Source: an uncultured Erythrobacter sp.
GTDB taxonomy: Bacteria > Pseudomonadota > Alphaproteobacteria > Sphingomonadales > Sphingomonadaceae
NCBI GenBank assembly: GCA_947503275.1
Contig: CANNCZ010000002.1
Location: 1,074,733-1,138,732 of the forward strand
Direction of reading: 5' to 3'
Length of the DNA: 64,000 nucleotides
Shown here: piece after piece, positions 49,501-58,699 of the stretch
How the letters are laid out: the number at the start of each line of letters is the position of its first letter
Numbering within the stretch: the first letter of the stretch is position 1
Notes under the pieces: model-generated
The model's database searches: none
Seen by the model: only the letters and a program-made list of their open reading frames with translations
Told to the model about the DNA's origin: nothing
Made by a program: the position numbers and the translations under genes

Positions 49501-50071
49501 TGTGCTGAATCAGCCGGTGAATGGGGAAGGCGGAGAGATATACGGCTTTGAATTCGAGGTCATTCGCGAGCTCGATTTCCTGCCTGGATTTCTCAGCGAC
49601 TTCGGCATTGTTGGTAATGCGACATACACGACAGCTGATTTCCCAACCCTAGTCTCCGCTCGCGACGATGATGATCAACTTGTCCAACTCGCCCTCGACC
49701 GACCGCTGCGCGATCAGGCCGAATGGGTCTACAATGCTTCGCTGACATACAACAATGACGGCTTTGATGCGGTGGTCATCTACACCTACCAATCCGCCTC
49801 AGCCGAGGCGTTTGACGAATTCAACATCAATACCGTTGTCCCGTCATTCGACACGCTGGACGCGCGTTTCGCGTACACATTTGATCGCGGACCTGGCCGG
49901 TTCACGCTCTACCTAGAAGGCGACAATCTCTTGCAGAGTGGAAGCGATGCGGAGGTCCGATCAACCACCAGCTCGCAATTCGGTGACGGAGCGGCATCGT
50001 TCAACTTCCCGCAGCTGTACCAATTCAACGGTGGTCGGACGATAACGGCAGGGGTCAGAGCAATTTTCTGA
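46589..50071 (+). CDS. TonB-dependent receptor with N-terminal STN (signalling) domain and an Ig-like carboxypeptidase-regulatory domain
   Basis: STN: NIPAQPLETALNTFAEISGSDLLYASSLVAGKQSAAIRGSYTASEALRLLIGGTGL. CarboxypepD_reg-like: GGLVRSSETGAPVPGAKVEVVGSELETTTDGRGFFYFPQVPP. Plug: FPAENIAEALRRVPGVGFGRDAETGEGSRITIRGFSSEAINVQLNGVEL. Confidence 0.9.
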   Translation: MIRTKFVVAALIAGCSLTAMSASAHAQEASRQPVDGERQTYNIPAQPLETALNTFAEISGSDLLYASSLVAGKQSAAIRGSYTASEALRLLIGGTGLTTTQVSENVFSLRAQAERSTSDGTTSPVGGLVRSSETGAPVPGAKVEVVGSELETTTDGRGFFYFPQVPPTATELRVTYLGEPTAVFPLPDSLNERTRLTIAFGEDQGDGILVRGYLSSIQRSLNQQLRAPNNSTVVSADQLGGFPAENIAEALRRVPGVGFGRDAETGEGSRITIRGFSSEAINVQLNGVELQGTSFDRTVDLSGFLTENLSEVTIHKSLLPSHEATGSGGLVEIETKSALDYGDFSLNLNAEGEFSTDRDFGEEYQLNGTLAKTLTDNFGIVGTFQYRNTDRTNVDSRVSDIIPPVLPEGQIFFSRIRASTEFPFDPDLPQQLLFGSNFIQRDRQEETYTGSIGLAWDVSDHTRLRLDVQRNVRDVVALTTNNTFLASTPAVNMPIAELGGEVRRRETLSNLRANYTIEDLDNRLTTDTISFRGDTTIGRWDFEYRAGYTRATEKGNNSRLTLQGDLNTDIFNLIDPSSIVTAPDTNGNLRVIDGAFVFAPNGLAVPSLSAAGQAAIVDPAQFNILIATRNLIDNKTESFNFELQTRYSPATDFIEYIEVGALYRPTERNTIDAATNPRNSNIESYVRRLGQEISIGEIDSSLLGTRELGIVGLPDFTVASIDPSILPRAFDAIRAAGDARFTVTDRTGLDPILDAAAFDPTTTIEDKWAGYLETQFNFGDFDLIAGVRYERQSRSNQTIIAPSIRTGPGIAGAEPRETFLDAGLIGIEEVSGTVDSWTPSFLLNYRPASNLVARLGYFRSTVNPDISLLNRTQRIIADLRPGFGRVTLFLPNPDLRPTITDNLDLDLAYYFEDTVGLVRAGFFYKNVKNNFTNVLFENGDGSGVRAAYEDFFAPLATDRPDLFVFPDGTEFVLNQPVNGEGGEIYGFEFEVIRELDFLPGFLSDFGIVGNATYTTADFPTLVSARDDDDQLVQLALDRPLRDQAEWVYNASLTYNNDGFDAVVIYTYQSASAEAFDEFNINTVVPSFDTLDARFAYTFDRGPGRFTLYLEGDNLLQSGSDAEVRSTTSSQFGDGAASFNFPQLYQFNGGRTITAGVRAIF

Positions 50072-50102
50072 CCTCCTTCTGATGCAAACGCAGGACAAAC
50101 GG

Positions 50103-50136
50103 CGCCGCAGTTCTCACCAAGAACTGCGGCGTCCTT
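50103..50136 (+). terminator. Rho-independent terminator
   Basis: CGCCGCAGTTCT-loop-AGAACTGCGGCG followed by TCC and a T6 tract. Confidence 0.85.
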
Positions 50137-50250
50137 TTTTCTCTCCCCGATGGAAATTAGGTGAGGAAAGTGATCAACCACGCATCTTACTTTTCGTACG
50201 AATTGCGGTGGCATCCACTTGATCGCCACCATCCATTTGCGGAGAGTTTT

Positions 50251-53139
50251 ATGCCAGTCGCCATCCCCAGGTACCTTCTCGCGACTATTGTGCTTCTTTC
50301 TCTATTCGCCGTGATTGGAGCAATGCAAAACGTTGCGCATGCGGAGAATTCCGCGGCCGCAGATGATGCACCCTTCATCCACGATGTGAGTGATTTGGAA
50401 GCGGATCCCCGCGTTGTTTACGGCAGGTTGGACAACGGGCTGCGCTATGCGGTGATGCGGAACGATACGCCCAGCGACGCAGCGGCGATCCGGATGCGGA
50501 TTGCAACCGGCTCGCTGAATGAAACTGATGCTCAGCGCGGCCTTGCTCACTTTCTTGAGCATATGGCGTTCAACGGTTCGGAAAATGTTCCGGAGGGCGA
50601 AATGGTGAAGCGGCTCGAACGTCATGGACTGGCGTTCGGGGCCGACACCAATGCCAGCACTGGTTTCGATCAGACCACGTACAAATTGAATTTGCCGTCA
50701 GTCGATGAAGATGTGCTGGACGAGGCATTCTTCCTCATGCGGGAAACCGCAGATAAGCTTTTGCTCGATAGTGATGCAATTGAACGAGAGCGTGGTGTCA
50801 TTGCCTCAGAGAAACGCGCCCGCGATTCCATAGAGTTCCGTCTCTTCGTGGATCGACTTGGCTTTCTTACGCAAGGAAGCGGACTGATCGACCGTCTGCC
50901 GATCGGTGTCGATGAGACAATTGCCACGATGCCGCGAGAGGAGTTCGTCCGTTTTTACCGTGGCTACTATCGTCCAGAAAACGCTTTTATTGTCTTTGTG
51001 GGCGACATTGAAACGGACGATGCAATTGCTCGGATCGAAGAATACTTCGGGGACTGGCAGCCGGCTGGTGAGGCTCTTGCCGATAGTCCGCGCACTTTGG
51101 CGGCAGTTCCTCCAGGGTCTGTGAAGACCTACCACGCTGACGGGCTGATGACGTTCATCACGCTCGCCACTTTTCGCCAGTTCGAGGCGCAATTGGACAG
51201 CGCTGCGACGAGACGCGAAAGGCTCATTGTCTCTTTGGGTGCGCGGATCTTTAACGCGCGGATGCGGCGCAATGTTGAGAATGGGAGCGCACGATATCTA
51301 TCCGGGACTGCCGGAAGATTCCGGCAATACGAGGTGGTTGATGGGATGACACTTCGTTTGCGGACTTCTCCGGATGATTGGCAGGATGCATTGACGGATG
51401 GCGAACAGGCGCTGCGCCAAGCGTTGGAGTTTGGCTTCACTCAACAAGAGCTTGATGAGCAGGTCGCAATTGCCGTTCGCGCTCAGGAAACGGCTGTCGA
51501 GCAAGCAAACACGCGGAAAACCTATGCCAGCGGCTTCGGTTACAGTTATGTCGATGCGCTGGTCGGTGCATTTGCCGATGAGAGGGTCTTCACTTCGCCG
51601 CAATCGGGTCTCGACCGACTAAACGCAGTGGTGGCGGATCTGACCTTGGATGAGGTCAACCAGGCCTTTCAGGAGGCATGGTCCGGCTCCGAAAATCCCG
51701 CGATCTATTTCGTATCTAGCGAGCCGCTTGAGAATGCAGAAGTCGCTCTAGGCGACGTGCTTGAGCGATCGCGGCAGATCGCAGTCACCCAGCCCGAGGA
51801 GCGCAGTGCAGCGACTTTTGCCTATACCGATTTCGGACCTCCCGGAGAGGTGGTATCTGAGGAATATGTAGAGGATGCCGACGCCCATCTGATCAGGTTC
51901 GCGAACAATGTTCGTCTTAACTTCAAGCAGACCGATTTCGAGGATGGGACAATCAATGTGCGCGTGCGTGTCGGCGGCGGATTCATGTCTATGCCGCGCA
52001 AGGATGAAGGTCTGCGTCGATTGGGCCTGAACTTACTCAGCCGAAGCGGCGTTGAAGGACACACCGAAGATGATTTGCGCACCCTGTTCGCAGGCCGCAG
52101 GGTTTTCACCCGAACACGCACCCTTATCGATAACGATGCATTCGAAGTCTTGGGCTCAACGGGCATAGAAGACCTACCGGCTCAACTTAACATAGTGACC
52201 GCGAGAGTTTCCGCGCCCGCATTCCGTGAAGAGGTTGCAGAGCAGTATTTCCGCAGCATGCGCGCTTGGTACCCAACGCATGACGCATCTCCGGGCAGCG
52301 TAGCGGACAAATATCTGCCTCGCTTGGTTCGTTCCGGGGACCGTCGCTATGGATATGATGATCTTGAGAACTTTCTCGCACCCACTGTTGCTCAGGTCCG
52401 CGATTGGATTGAACCGCAGCTGCGCAATGGTCTGATCGAAATCACCATTGTCGGTGACGTTGAAAAAGATGTGGTTGTGCAAGAAGTCGCCCGCACCCTT
52501 GGTGCATTGCCTGAACGGGCCGATCAAAAAGCAGACTTTGGCCCCAATTCTGATCTTGCATTCCCAGAAGGAAGCGAAACACCAGCCCGGTTTTTCCACC
52601 GCGGTGCTGAAGAACAGGCGCTAGTTGATGTCTATTGGCCTGCTCCAGACGCCAGCGACCCAGCCGATGCCTATCGTATGCGCTTGCTGCGGAGCCTGTT
52701 TCGTAATCGCTTGACCGAAGTGCTGAGAGAGGAAATGGGTTCGACCTATTCGCCCGGTGCCGGTGTTTTCTCAAGCCGTCTATTTGAAGGCTACGGCTAC
52801 ATATTGGCCCGTGTAACTACGACGCCTGATGATGTGGATATTGTGCGCGAGGGTATCATGCGTGTGGCCGAAGAAATGGCGAGCCAAGGCGCTGACGAAG
52901 ACGCTTTCCAGCGCGCAGTCACACCGCTCATTGAAGATATCGATGCAACTTTGGAGAGTAACGGTTTCTGGCTCGCCACATTGGGCAACGCTCAAACGGG
53001 TGGATATGGGCTTGCTAGTTTTCGCGCGCAGGAGGCAACCTATCGCGCGGCGAGTGCAGACGAAATCAATGCTCTTGCGCGGCAAGTGTTCTCACAAAAC
53101 GAGCGAAGCGTTTCGGCTTACATTCTCCCTGCCCCTTAA
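50251..53139 (+). CDS. Secreted M16 family metalloprotease, PqqL/FusC-like
   Basis: Signal peptide MPVAIPRYLLATIVLLSLFAVIGAMQNVAHA; RGLAHFLEHMAFNGSENVPEGEMVKRLERHGLAFGADTNASTGFDQTTYKLNLP (HxxEH). Single-chain, four-domain length. Confidence 0.9.
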   Translation: MPVAIPRYLLATIVLLSLFAVIGAMQNVAHAENSAAADDAPFIHDVSDLEADPRVVYGRLDNGLRYAVMRNDTPSDAAAIRMRIATGSLNETDAQRGLAHFLEHMAFNGSENVPEGEMVKRLERHGLAFGADTNASTGFDQTTYKLNLPSVDEDVLDEAFFLMRETADKLLLDSDAIERERGVIASEKRARDSIEFRLFVDRLGFLTQGSGLIDRLPIGVDETIATMPREEFVRFYRGYYRPENAFIVFVGDIETDDAIARIEEYFGDWQPAGEALADSPRTLAAVPPGSVKTYHADGLMTFITLATFRQFEAQLDSAATRRERLIVSLGARIFNARMRRNVENGSARYLSGTAGRFRQYEVVDGMTLRLRTSPDDWQDALTDGEQALRQALEFGFTQQELDEQVAIAVRAQETAVEQANTRKTYASGFGYSYVDALVGAFADERVFTSPQSGLDRLNAVVADLTLDEVNQAFQEAWSGSENPAIYFVSSEPLENAEVALGDVLERSRQIAVTQPEERSAATFAYTDFGPPGEVVSEEYVEDADAHLIRFANNVRLNFKQTDFEDGTINVRVRVGGGFMSMPRKDEGLRRLGLNLLSRSGVEGHTEDDLRTLFAGRRVFTRTRTLIDNDAFEVLGSTGIEDLPAQLNIVTARVSAPAFREEVAEQYFRSMRAWYPTHDASPGSVADKYLPRLVRSGDRRYGYDDLENFLAPTVAQVRDWIEPQLRNGLIEITIVGDVEKDVVVQEVARTLGALPERADQKADFGPNSDLAFPEGSETPARFFHRGAEEQALVDVYWPAPDASDPADAYRMRLLRSLFRNRLTEVLREEMGSTYSPGAGVFSSRLFEGYGYILARVTTTPDDVDIVREGIMRVAEEMASQGADEDAFQRAVTPLIEDIDATLESNGFWLATLGNAQTGGYGLASFRAQEATYRAASADEINALARQVFSQNERSVSAYILPAP

Positions 53140-53182
53140 TCGTTTAGCGGACACCACTGCGAAATCACACTTGCTGCCATTA

Positions 53183-53398
53183 TCATTGCGCACTTTGTGT
53201 GCGTTTCCGATCATAAGGGCGCCAAAGCGATATGCGGGCTGGGCTCTTTTCGCTCATTTCAATTTTCAGCTCACATCGCAGCGAGCGCGCTCTGGATGTC
53301 ATATTCGCAAGACCTTTTCCTGCGGACTCCTCCCGAAGGCTAAATCCAGTGTCGTAGTCTGCGACATAGGCCTCGATGCCTAGCTGTCCCTGATGCAA
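53183..53398 (-). pseudogene. Remnant of a sensor histidine kinase C-terminal (HATPase G-box) region
   Basis: VADYDTGFSLREESAGKGLANMTSRARSLRCELKIEMSEKSPARISLWRP resembles 'DNGxGF...GxGLxNMxxRAxxLGGxLxI...G(T)xxxLxxP'; no kinase N-terminus upstream. Confidence 0.45.
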
Positions 53399-53433
53399 TC
53401 GTTCGGGGCACCCGAGTTATTCTGAAGATTGTT

Positions 53434-53520
53434 TGGTGCGGTCGAGAAGACTCGAACTTCCACGGGCGTTAGCCCACAACGACCTCAACGTTGCGCGTCT
53501 ACCAGTTCCGCCACGACCGC
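53434..53520 (-). tRNA. tRNA-Leu (anticodon GAG)
   Basis: Reverse complement GCGGTCGTGGCGGAACTGGTAGACGCGCAACGTTGAGGTCGTTGTGGGCTAACGCCCGTGGAAGTTCGAGTCTTCTCGACCGCACCA; class II variable arm and encoded CCA. Confidence 0.95.
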
Positions 53521-53669
53521 ACTCAAAAAGCTGGAAGCCGCTTGAACAAGCGCTCCGCTGGGTAGGAGCGGGCCACTAGCAAGGGGGCATTGCAGGTGCA
53601 AGAGATTTGATGCTCTGATGGTGAGCTGACGCGTTTTGGAGTGGCTTAACCCCACACTCAGACCCATGC

Positions 53670-54659
53670 CTAGCTGGGTGACCATCCGATTTCGGCAGCC
53701 TTGGCAGAGGCAGGGATATTGGTCACGGCCTCTGTGACATTCAGAGTTTCGCCGGGTGCCAGTTCGCTTTTCGAAGGGACCACAACCCAGCTGTAGACGT
53801 TCTTTTCGCGTTCATCGCGGAACACGATGAGAAGGCTGGGCACGCTGACGCTCGATTGGCCCGAATTGCGGATACTGCCGCGCACTTCGAAGATTTCCTC
53901 ACCTGTATCCAACTCGGCTTTGCGTTGTTGATTTTTGGGGAAATCCAATTCGAGGTCTTCTTGGCCAATGCCAAAGGTTGGTTGGTCGACGGGGAACCAG
54001 TCCGGCAGGCCGTAATAATTGACAGCAACGACTGTGCCGGTTGCCAGCAGCGCAAAGACGCAGGCCGCCAACGTCCACATTTTCAGCGGATTGCGACGCC
54101 CGGAAAATGGTGGGCTGTAGTCGAAGCGCGATCCCTCATCCGCGTCATAGTTGTCGTCGAAATCGTAATCGTGATCATCTGCCAGAGAAGCGCTGGTTTC
54201 ATTGGCAAGCGGATCATCGCCAAAACTCTCACCCAGCGGCGCTTGTGCATCTTGCGCCTCTTCTGGCTCGGGTGTTTTCGACTTCTTACTGGGTTGCCCC
54301 TGCTTGAGCGCGCGCGCTGCAATTCCGCTACTGGCGACTTCCGCCGCTTCGTCTTTCGCAGGATGATCGTTGGTGCGCCAATGGTTGATCGACGGGCCAG
54401 AAGACGCGTCATCCTTTGTCTCATCGGTTGCGGCAGGCTCTGCCTTTGCTGGTTCAACAGGAGCAGGCGCTGGAGGCGCGGGAGGTGGGGCAGGTTTTTC
54501 CGCCCTCACCGTTTCCACTTGCTCTGTCAGATCGAGCAGGTCGGGTTCCTGAAACCAACTGTGTTTGCACTTGGCGCAGCGCACCGTCCGCCCATCACCA
54601 CCAATAGCGGTTTCAGGCACCACATAGCGCGTTCCGCAGGCTGGGCAGGATATAATCAT
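53670..54659 (-). CDS. MJ0042-type zinc-ribbon domain, membrane-anchored protein
   Basis: MIISCPACGTRYVVPETAIGGDGRTVRCAKCKHSWFQEP; TM segment ending in NYYGLPDWFP; DUF3426-like C-terminus. Confidence 0.85.
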   Translation of the reverse strand: MIISCPACGTRYVVPETAIGGDGRTVRCAKCKHSWFQEPDLLDLTEQVETVRAEKPAPPPAPPAPAPVEPAKAEPAATDETKDDASSGPSINHWRTNDHPAKDEAAEVASSGIAARALKQGQPSKKSKTPEPEEAQDAQAPLGESFGDDPLANETSASLADDHDYDFDDNYDADEGSRFDYSPPFSGRRNPLKMWTLAACVFALLATGTVVAVNYYGLPDWFPVDQPTFGIGQEDLELDFPKNQQRKAELDTGEEIFEVRGSIRNSGQSSVSVPSLLIVFRDEREKNVYSWVVVPSKSELAPGETLNVTEAVTNIPASAKAAEIGWSPS

Positions 54660-54849
54660 TGCCCCTTTGGCAATAAACAGCGCCCGCCCGTGCACAAGAG
54701 CGCAGAGCCGCCTAGGTGTGGCAATTGCGCGGCTTTTCCACATTGCTGCGCAAGAATTGCATGTGTGGGCAGAAAAATGGTGGGAAATGATGGGCGATTG
54801 CGCGTCTCTTGGGCTTCCCCCGACCATGGTGCGCTGTTAGGTGCGCTGG

Positions 54850-55587
54850 ATGAGCGACCGGCCGAGCGAAATCGTTAAGTTCGACAATGTGGGCCTGCGC
54901 TATGGCACCGATCCAGAGGTGCTGAGCGATCTCAGCTTCACGCTTTTTCCCGGCAGCTTCTACTTTCTGACCGGTGCAAGCGGCGCGGGTAAAACGAGCC
55001 TGCTTAAGTTGCTTTACCTCGCGCAGCGCCCATCGCGCGGGTCGATCCGCATGTTTGGCAAGGATATGATCACTTTGCCGCGCACGCGCCTGCCTGATTT
55101 TCGCAGGAGGCTGGGCGTTGTGTTTCAGGACTTCCGCTTAGTCGAGCATCTGTCGGCGTTCGACAATGTCGCGCTGCCTTTGCGGCTGTCCGGCACGGAT
55201 GAGGCGCGGGTGATTAAGGCTGTGTCTGACATGCTCGATTGGGTCGGCTTGTCGCACCGCGCTCAGGCCATTCCGGCGACCATGTCAGGCGGTGAACAAC
55301 AGCGTGTCGCGATTGCGCGCGCAGTGATTGCTCGCCCGCAAATGCTGATCGCGGATGAGCCGACGGGCAATGTTGACCCCGATATGGCGCTCAAATTGCT
55401 GCGCCTGTTTGAAGCGTTGAACAACCGGGTTGGCACCACCGTTATCGTGGCAACGCACGATGTGCACTTATTGAAGAAGGTGCCGGATTCGCTGATTATG
55501 CGTCTGCAAAAAGGGCGGTTGTCAGACCCAACCGGCGCTTTGCGCTATCCGCCGCGCCCATCGGTAAAGGCGAGGGATGCGGGATGA
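54850..55587 (+). CDS. ftsE: Cell division ATP-binding protein FtsE
   Basis: [17 protein letters not shown] Walker [34 protein letters not shown]; followed by ftsX. Confidence 0.93.
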   Translation: MSDRPSEIVKFDNVGLRYGTDPEVLSDLSFTLFPGSFYFLTGASGAGKTSLLKLLYLAQRPSRGSIRMFGKDMITLPRTRLPDFRRRLGVVFQDFRLVEHLSAFDNVALPLRLSGTDEARVIKAVSDMLDWVGLSHRAQAIPATMSGGEQQRVAIARAVIARPQMLIADEPTGNVDPDMALKLLRLFEALNNRVGTTVIVATHDVHLLKKVPDSLIMRLQKGRLSDPTGALRYPPRPSVKARDAG

Positions 55588-56516
55588 AAACACCGCCAAC
55601 CCCAGACGAACAACCGAGCGATGCAGCGCCTGACCTCAAAGGCCCAGCCAGTGCACGGTTGCTGCCCAACACGCGGTTTGGCGGGCCAATCCCGTGGGTT
55701 ATTGCTCTCCTTATTGCTCTGGTGGTGATTGCTGCTGCTGGCGGGCTGTCACTGCGCAATCTGGCCGATAACGCACGCGCCGACCTATCCGATGCGGTCA
55801 CGGTGCAAATCATCGAGGCCAATCCCGAGATTCGTGATCAACAGGCGCAATTGGCGGCTGATACGCTGGCGGATAATCCGCTTGTGACGTCTGTCCGCAT
55901 CGTGCCAGAGGCGGAGCTGGTCGAGCTGCTTGAGCCATGGCTTGGTGCAGCAGCCGCAAGCGAGGATGTGCCGATCCCCGCTCTGATCGATATCGAATTG
56001 TCGCGCCGCGCCTCGCCTGATGAAATCGCGCAATTGCAAGACGCGCTTTCTGGCGTTGTCGCAGGGGCGAAGGTCGATGCACAATCGGAGTGGCTGCGAC
56101 CGGTTTATGATGCGCTCGCCGCTCTGCAGTATCTTGCGCTCGCCTTGATCGCGTTGATCGGATTTGCGACCGCAGCGGCTGTGTGGTTGGCCGCGCGCAG
56201 TGCGTTTTCCAATCACCGCGATACGGTCGAAGTGATCCATTTGCTGGGCGGGACCGACAAACAGATCACCCGCATCTTTCAGCGAGCCGTTCTGCGCGAT
56301 GCGGCGTTCGGCGCGATTATCGGCATTGGTCTGGGTCTGGCCGCAGTGTGGCTGCTGGGTCAGCAATTTGCCGCCTTGGACAGTGGAATGGTCGGTGGCG
56401 GGGGCCTCGATTGGACCGATTGGGTGGTGATTGCTGCGATTCCTGTCGGCGGCGTTCTGCTTGCGCTCATAACAGGGCGCATAACTATCGGTTTTGCGTT
56501 AAGGTCGATGCTGTAA
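55584..56516 (+). CDS. ftsX: Cell division protein FtsX
   Basis: FtsX-like four-TM permease; FSNHRDTVEVIHLLGGTDKQITRIFQRAVLRDAAFGAIIG; overlaps ftsE. Confidence 0.9.
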   Translation: MKTPPTPDEQPSDAAPDLKGPASARLLPNTRFGGPIPWVIALLIALVVIAAAGGLSLRNLADNARADLSDAVTVQIIEANPEIRDQQAQLAADTLADNPLVTSVRIVPEAELVELLEPWLGAAAASEDVPIPALIDIELSRRASPDEIAQLQDALSGVVAGAKVDAQSEWLRPVYDALAALQYLALALIALIGFATAAAVWLAARSAFSNHRDTVEVIHLLGGTDKQITRIFQRAVLRDAAFGAIIGIGLGLAAVWLLGQQFAALDSGMVGGGGLDWTDWVVIAAIPVGGVLLALITGRITIGFALRSML

Positions 56517-56522
56517 CCTGCC

Positions 56523-57059
56523 ATGTCTGTGCTTCGATATATTCTCTCTGGTAGCATCCTTATCTGGGTGCTCGGCTTCCTGTGGTTCACCGTGTCCTTG
56601 CCGCAACCCGCTGCGTCGATCGCAACCGATGCCGTGATTGTGCCCACAGGCGGGGCAGGACGGATCGCGCAAGGTCTGTCGGTTCTGGATCAGGGTTTGG
56701 CTGGCAAGATGCTGGTCACGGGGGTCGATCCTGAAGTGAAACCAGATGAATTCGCCGCTCAATTCGAAGTGGAGGCGGTGCAAATGGATTGCTGTGTGAC
56801 GCTTGGCTTTGCCGCAGTCGATACGCGTGGTAATGCGACAGAGACGGCAGAGTGGGTGGCGGCAAACAACATTGCGTCGCTGCGGTTGGTGACGACCGAT
56901 TGGCATATGCGCCGTGCCGCGAATGAGCTTAATCAAACCCTTCCTGAAACTGTCACAGTTGTGCGCGATGCTGTCCCTTCGGAACCAAGTGTCGCCAGCC
57001 TGTTTCTAGAATATCATAAGCTGCTCGCTAGCTGGGTCGCGGGCCTTTTCGGTTTTTAA
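56523..57059 (+). CDS. YdcF (DUF218) family protein
   Basis: DAVIVPTGGAGRIAQGLSVLDQGLAGKMLVTGVDP...DTRGNATETAEWVAAN...LVTTDWHMRRA. Confidence 0.85.
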   Translation: MSVLRYILSGSILIWVLGFLWFTVSLPQPAASIATDAVIVPTGGAGRIAQGLSVLDQGLAGKMLVTGVDPEVKPDEFAAQFEVEAVQMDCCVTLGFAAVDTRGNATETAEWVAANNIASLRLVTTDWHMRRAANELNQTLPETVTVVRDAVPSEPSVASLFLEYHKLLASWVAGLFGF

Positions 57060-57068
57060 GGGGCATTT

Positions 57069-57788
57069 GTGCCGTTTTTTCGCAGTCTTTTGTTCTATCC
57101 CGTGTTCTACGGTTTCAGCGCGCTGATGGTGATTGCATCCGTGCTCGCGATCCCGTTTGGGCGCGAGGCTTTGAAGAAAGTCGTCTTGCAATGGGGCGGT
57201 TGGCATCTGTGGTGCGTGCAGAACATCCTCGATATCACGATTGTTCAAGAAGGCAGCATCCCGGATGAGCCTGTATTGATTGCGGTGAAGCATGAGAGTT
57301 TCTTCGAGGCGATCGATATGCCGCGTCTGTTCCGTTACCCGACCGTTTTTGCGAAGCGCGAGCTGTTCTGGATTCCCGGTTGGGGAATTTCCGCTAAGAT
57401 CTACGGCTTGATCCCGGTTGCCCGCGATAAAGGCGCGCGCGCTCTGCGTGAGATGATCGCCACAGCAAAACTGCGCGTTGCCGAGGGGCGCCCGCTCATC
57501 ATCTTCCCCGAAGGCACACGGGTGGAGCATGGCGATGAACCGCCTTTGCAATCCGGATTTGCAGGCATGTACAAATTGCTGGGCCTGCCGGTGGTGCCGG
57601 TCGCAGTGAATAGCGGGCCGCTCTATCATCGGTTGGTCAAACAGCCCGGCACGATCACTTACCGTGTTGGCGCGACGATTCCCGCTGGTCTGCCGCGCGC
57701 AGAGATGGAACGCCGGGTGCACCGCGCGATCAATGTCCTGAATAGCGGTGAGAGCATTCCGACAGGGACTTTGCCGGTCGGCGCTTAG
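57069..57788 (+). CDS. 1-acyl-sn-glycerol-3-phosphate acyltransferase family
   Basis: LIAVKHESFFEAIDMP (H-x4-D-like), IIFPEGTRVEHGDEPPLQSGFAGMYKLLGLPVVPVAVNSG. Confidence 0.85.
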   Translation: MPFFRSLLFYPVFYGFSALMVIASVLAIPFGREALKKVVLQWGGWHLWCVQNILDITIVQEGSIPDEPVLIAVKHESFFEAIDMPRLFRYPTVFAKRELFWIPGWGISAKIYGLIPVARDKGARALREMIATAKLRVAEGRPLIIFPEGTRVEHGDEPPLQSGFAGMYKLLGLPVVPVAVNSGPLYHRLVKQPGTITYRVGATIPAGLPRAEMERRVHRAINVLNSGESIPTGTLPVGA

Positions 57789-58699
57789 GCTTTGCCGTGA
57801 TCCTCGCGGCCAAAGTCTGGCCGATCGTCATCTTGACCTTCCTCAATCACCGCGCGGCGGATCGCCCGAGTGCGGTCGAACAATTCATGCAAAGTGTCCC
57901 CATCGCCTGATCGGATCGCGCGCTGCAGTGCGGTCAAATCCTCAGTGAAGCGGCCCAGCATTTCCAGCACAGCGCCCTTGTTACTAAGGAACACATCGCG
58001 CCACATCACGGGATCAGACGCAGCGATGCGGGTGAAATCGCGAAAGCCGCCGGCGGAATATTTGATGACCTCTGACTGTGTCACATCCTCCAGATCGCTG
58101 GCCGTGCCGACTATCGTGAACGCGATGAGGTGAGGAATATGGCTGGTCACGGCCAAGACAAGATCGTGGTGCTCGGCATCCATAATCTCGACGTTAGAGC
58201 CCAGCTTGCTCCAGAATGCGCTGAGTGCTTCGATGGCAGCTGTATCGGCTCCGTCAGGCGGCGTCAGAATGCACCAGCGATTGGCGAAGAGTGTCGCAAA
58301 CCCGGCTTCTGGCCCGCTTTGCTCAGTCCCTGCAACAGGGTGTGCAGGGATGATTGTGCGACCGGGCAATGCACGCGCTAAAGCTTCCGCAACGCTCTGT
58401 TTCGAGGAGCCGACATCGGAGATAATCGCATGCGCCGGCGCATGATCGGCCAGCGCGTTTGCGGCGGCTTCCATCGCGCCGACGGGCACACATAGGATGA
58501 TGAGATCGGCATCCCGCACCGCTTCGGCCGCGCTGCCACACACATTGGCGACTAGGCCGCGTGCTTGAGCGGCGTCGCGCACATCTGCGTCTTGATCAAA
58601 GCCTGCGGTGGTAATCCCCGGCGCCAATGCCTGCACCGCCAACCCGATAGACCCGCCTAACAAGCCAAGCCCGATAATCGCGACGTTTTGGATGCTCAT
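57785..58699 (-). CDS. Prephenate/arogenate dehydrogenase
   Basis: [46 protein letters not shown]. Confidence 0.9.
   Translation of the reverse strand: MSIQNVAIIGLGLLGGSIGLAVQALAPGITTAGFDQDADVRDAAQARGLVANVCGSAAEAVRDADLIILCVPVGAMEAAANALADHAPAHAIISDVGSSKQSVAEALARALPGRTIIPAHPVAGTEQSGPEAGFATLFANRWCILTPPDGADTAAIEALSAFWSKLGSNVEIMDAEHHDLVLAVTSHIPHLIAFTIVGTASDLEDVTQSEVIKYSAGGFRDFTRIAASDPVMWRDVFLSNKGAVLEMLGRFTEDLTALQRAIRSGDGDTLHELFDRTRAIRRAVIEEGQDDDRPDFGREDHGKA

Noticed and set aside
53856-54878. 340-aa plus-strand ORF
   Set aside because: Antisense to the zinc-ribbon membrane protein and overlapping the ftsE start; low-complexity Arg/Ile-rich translation.
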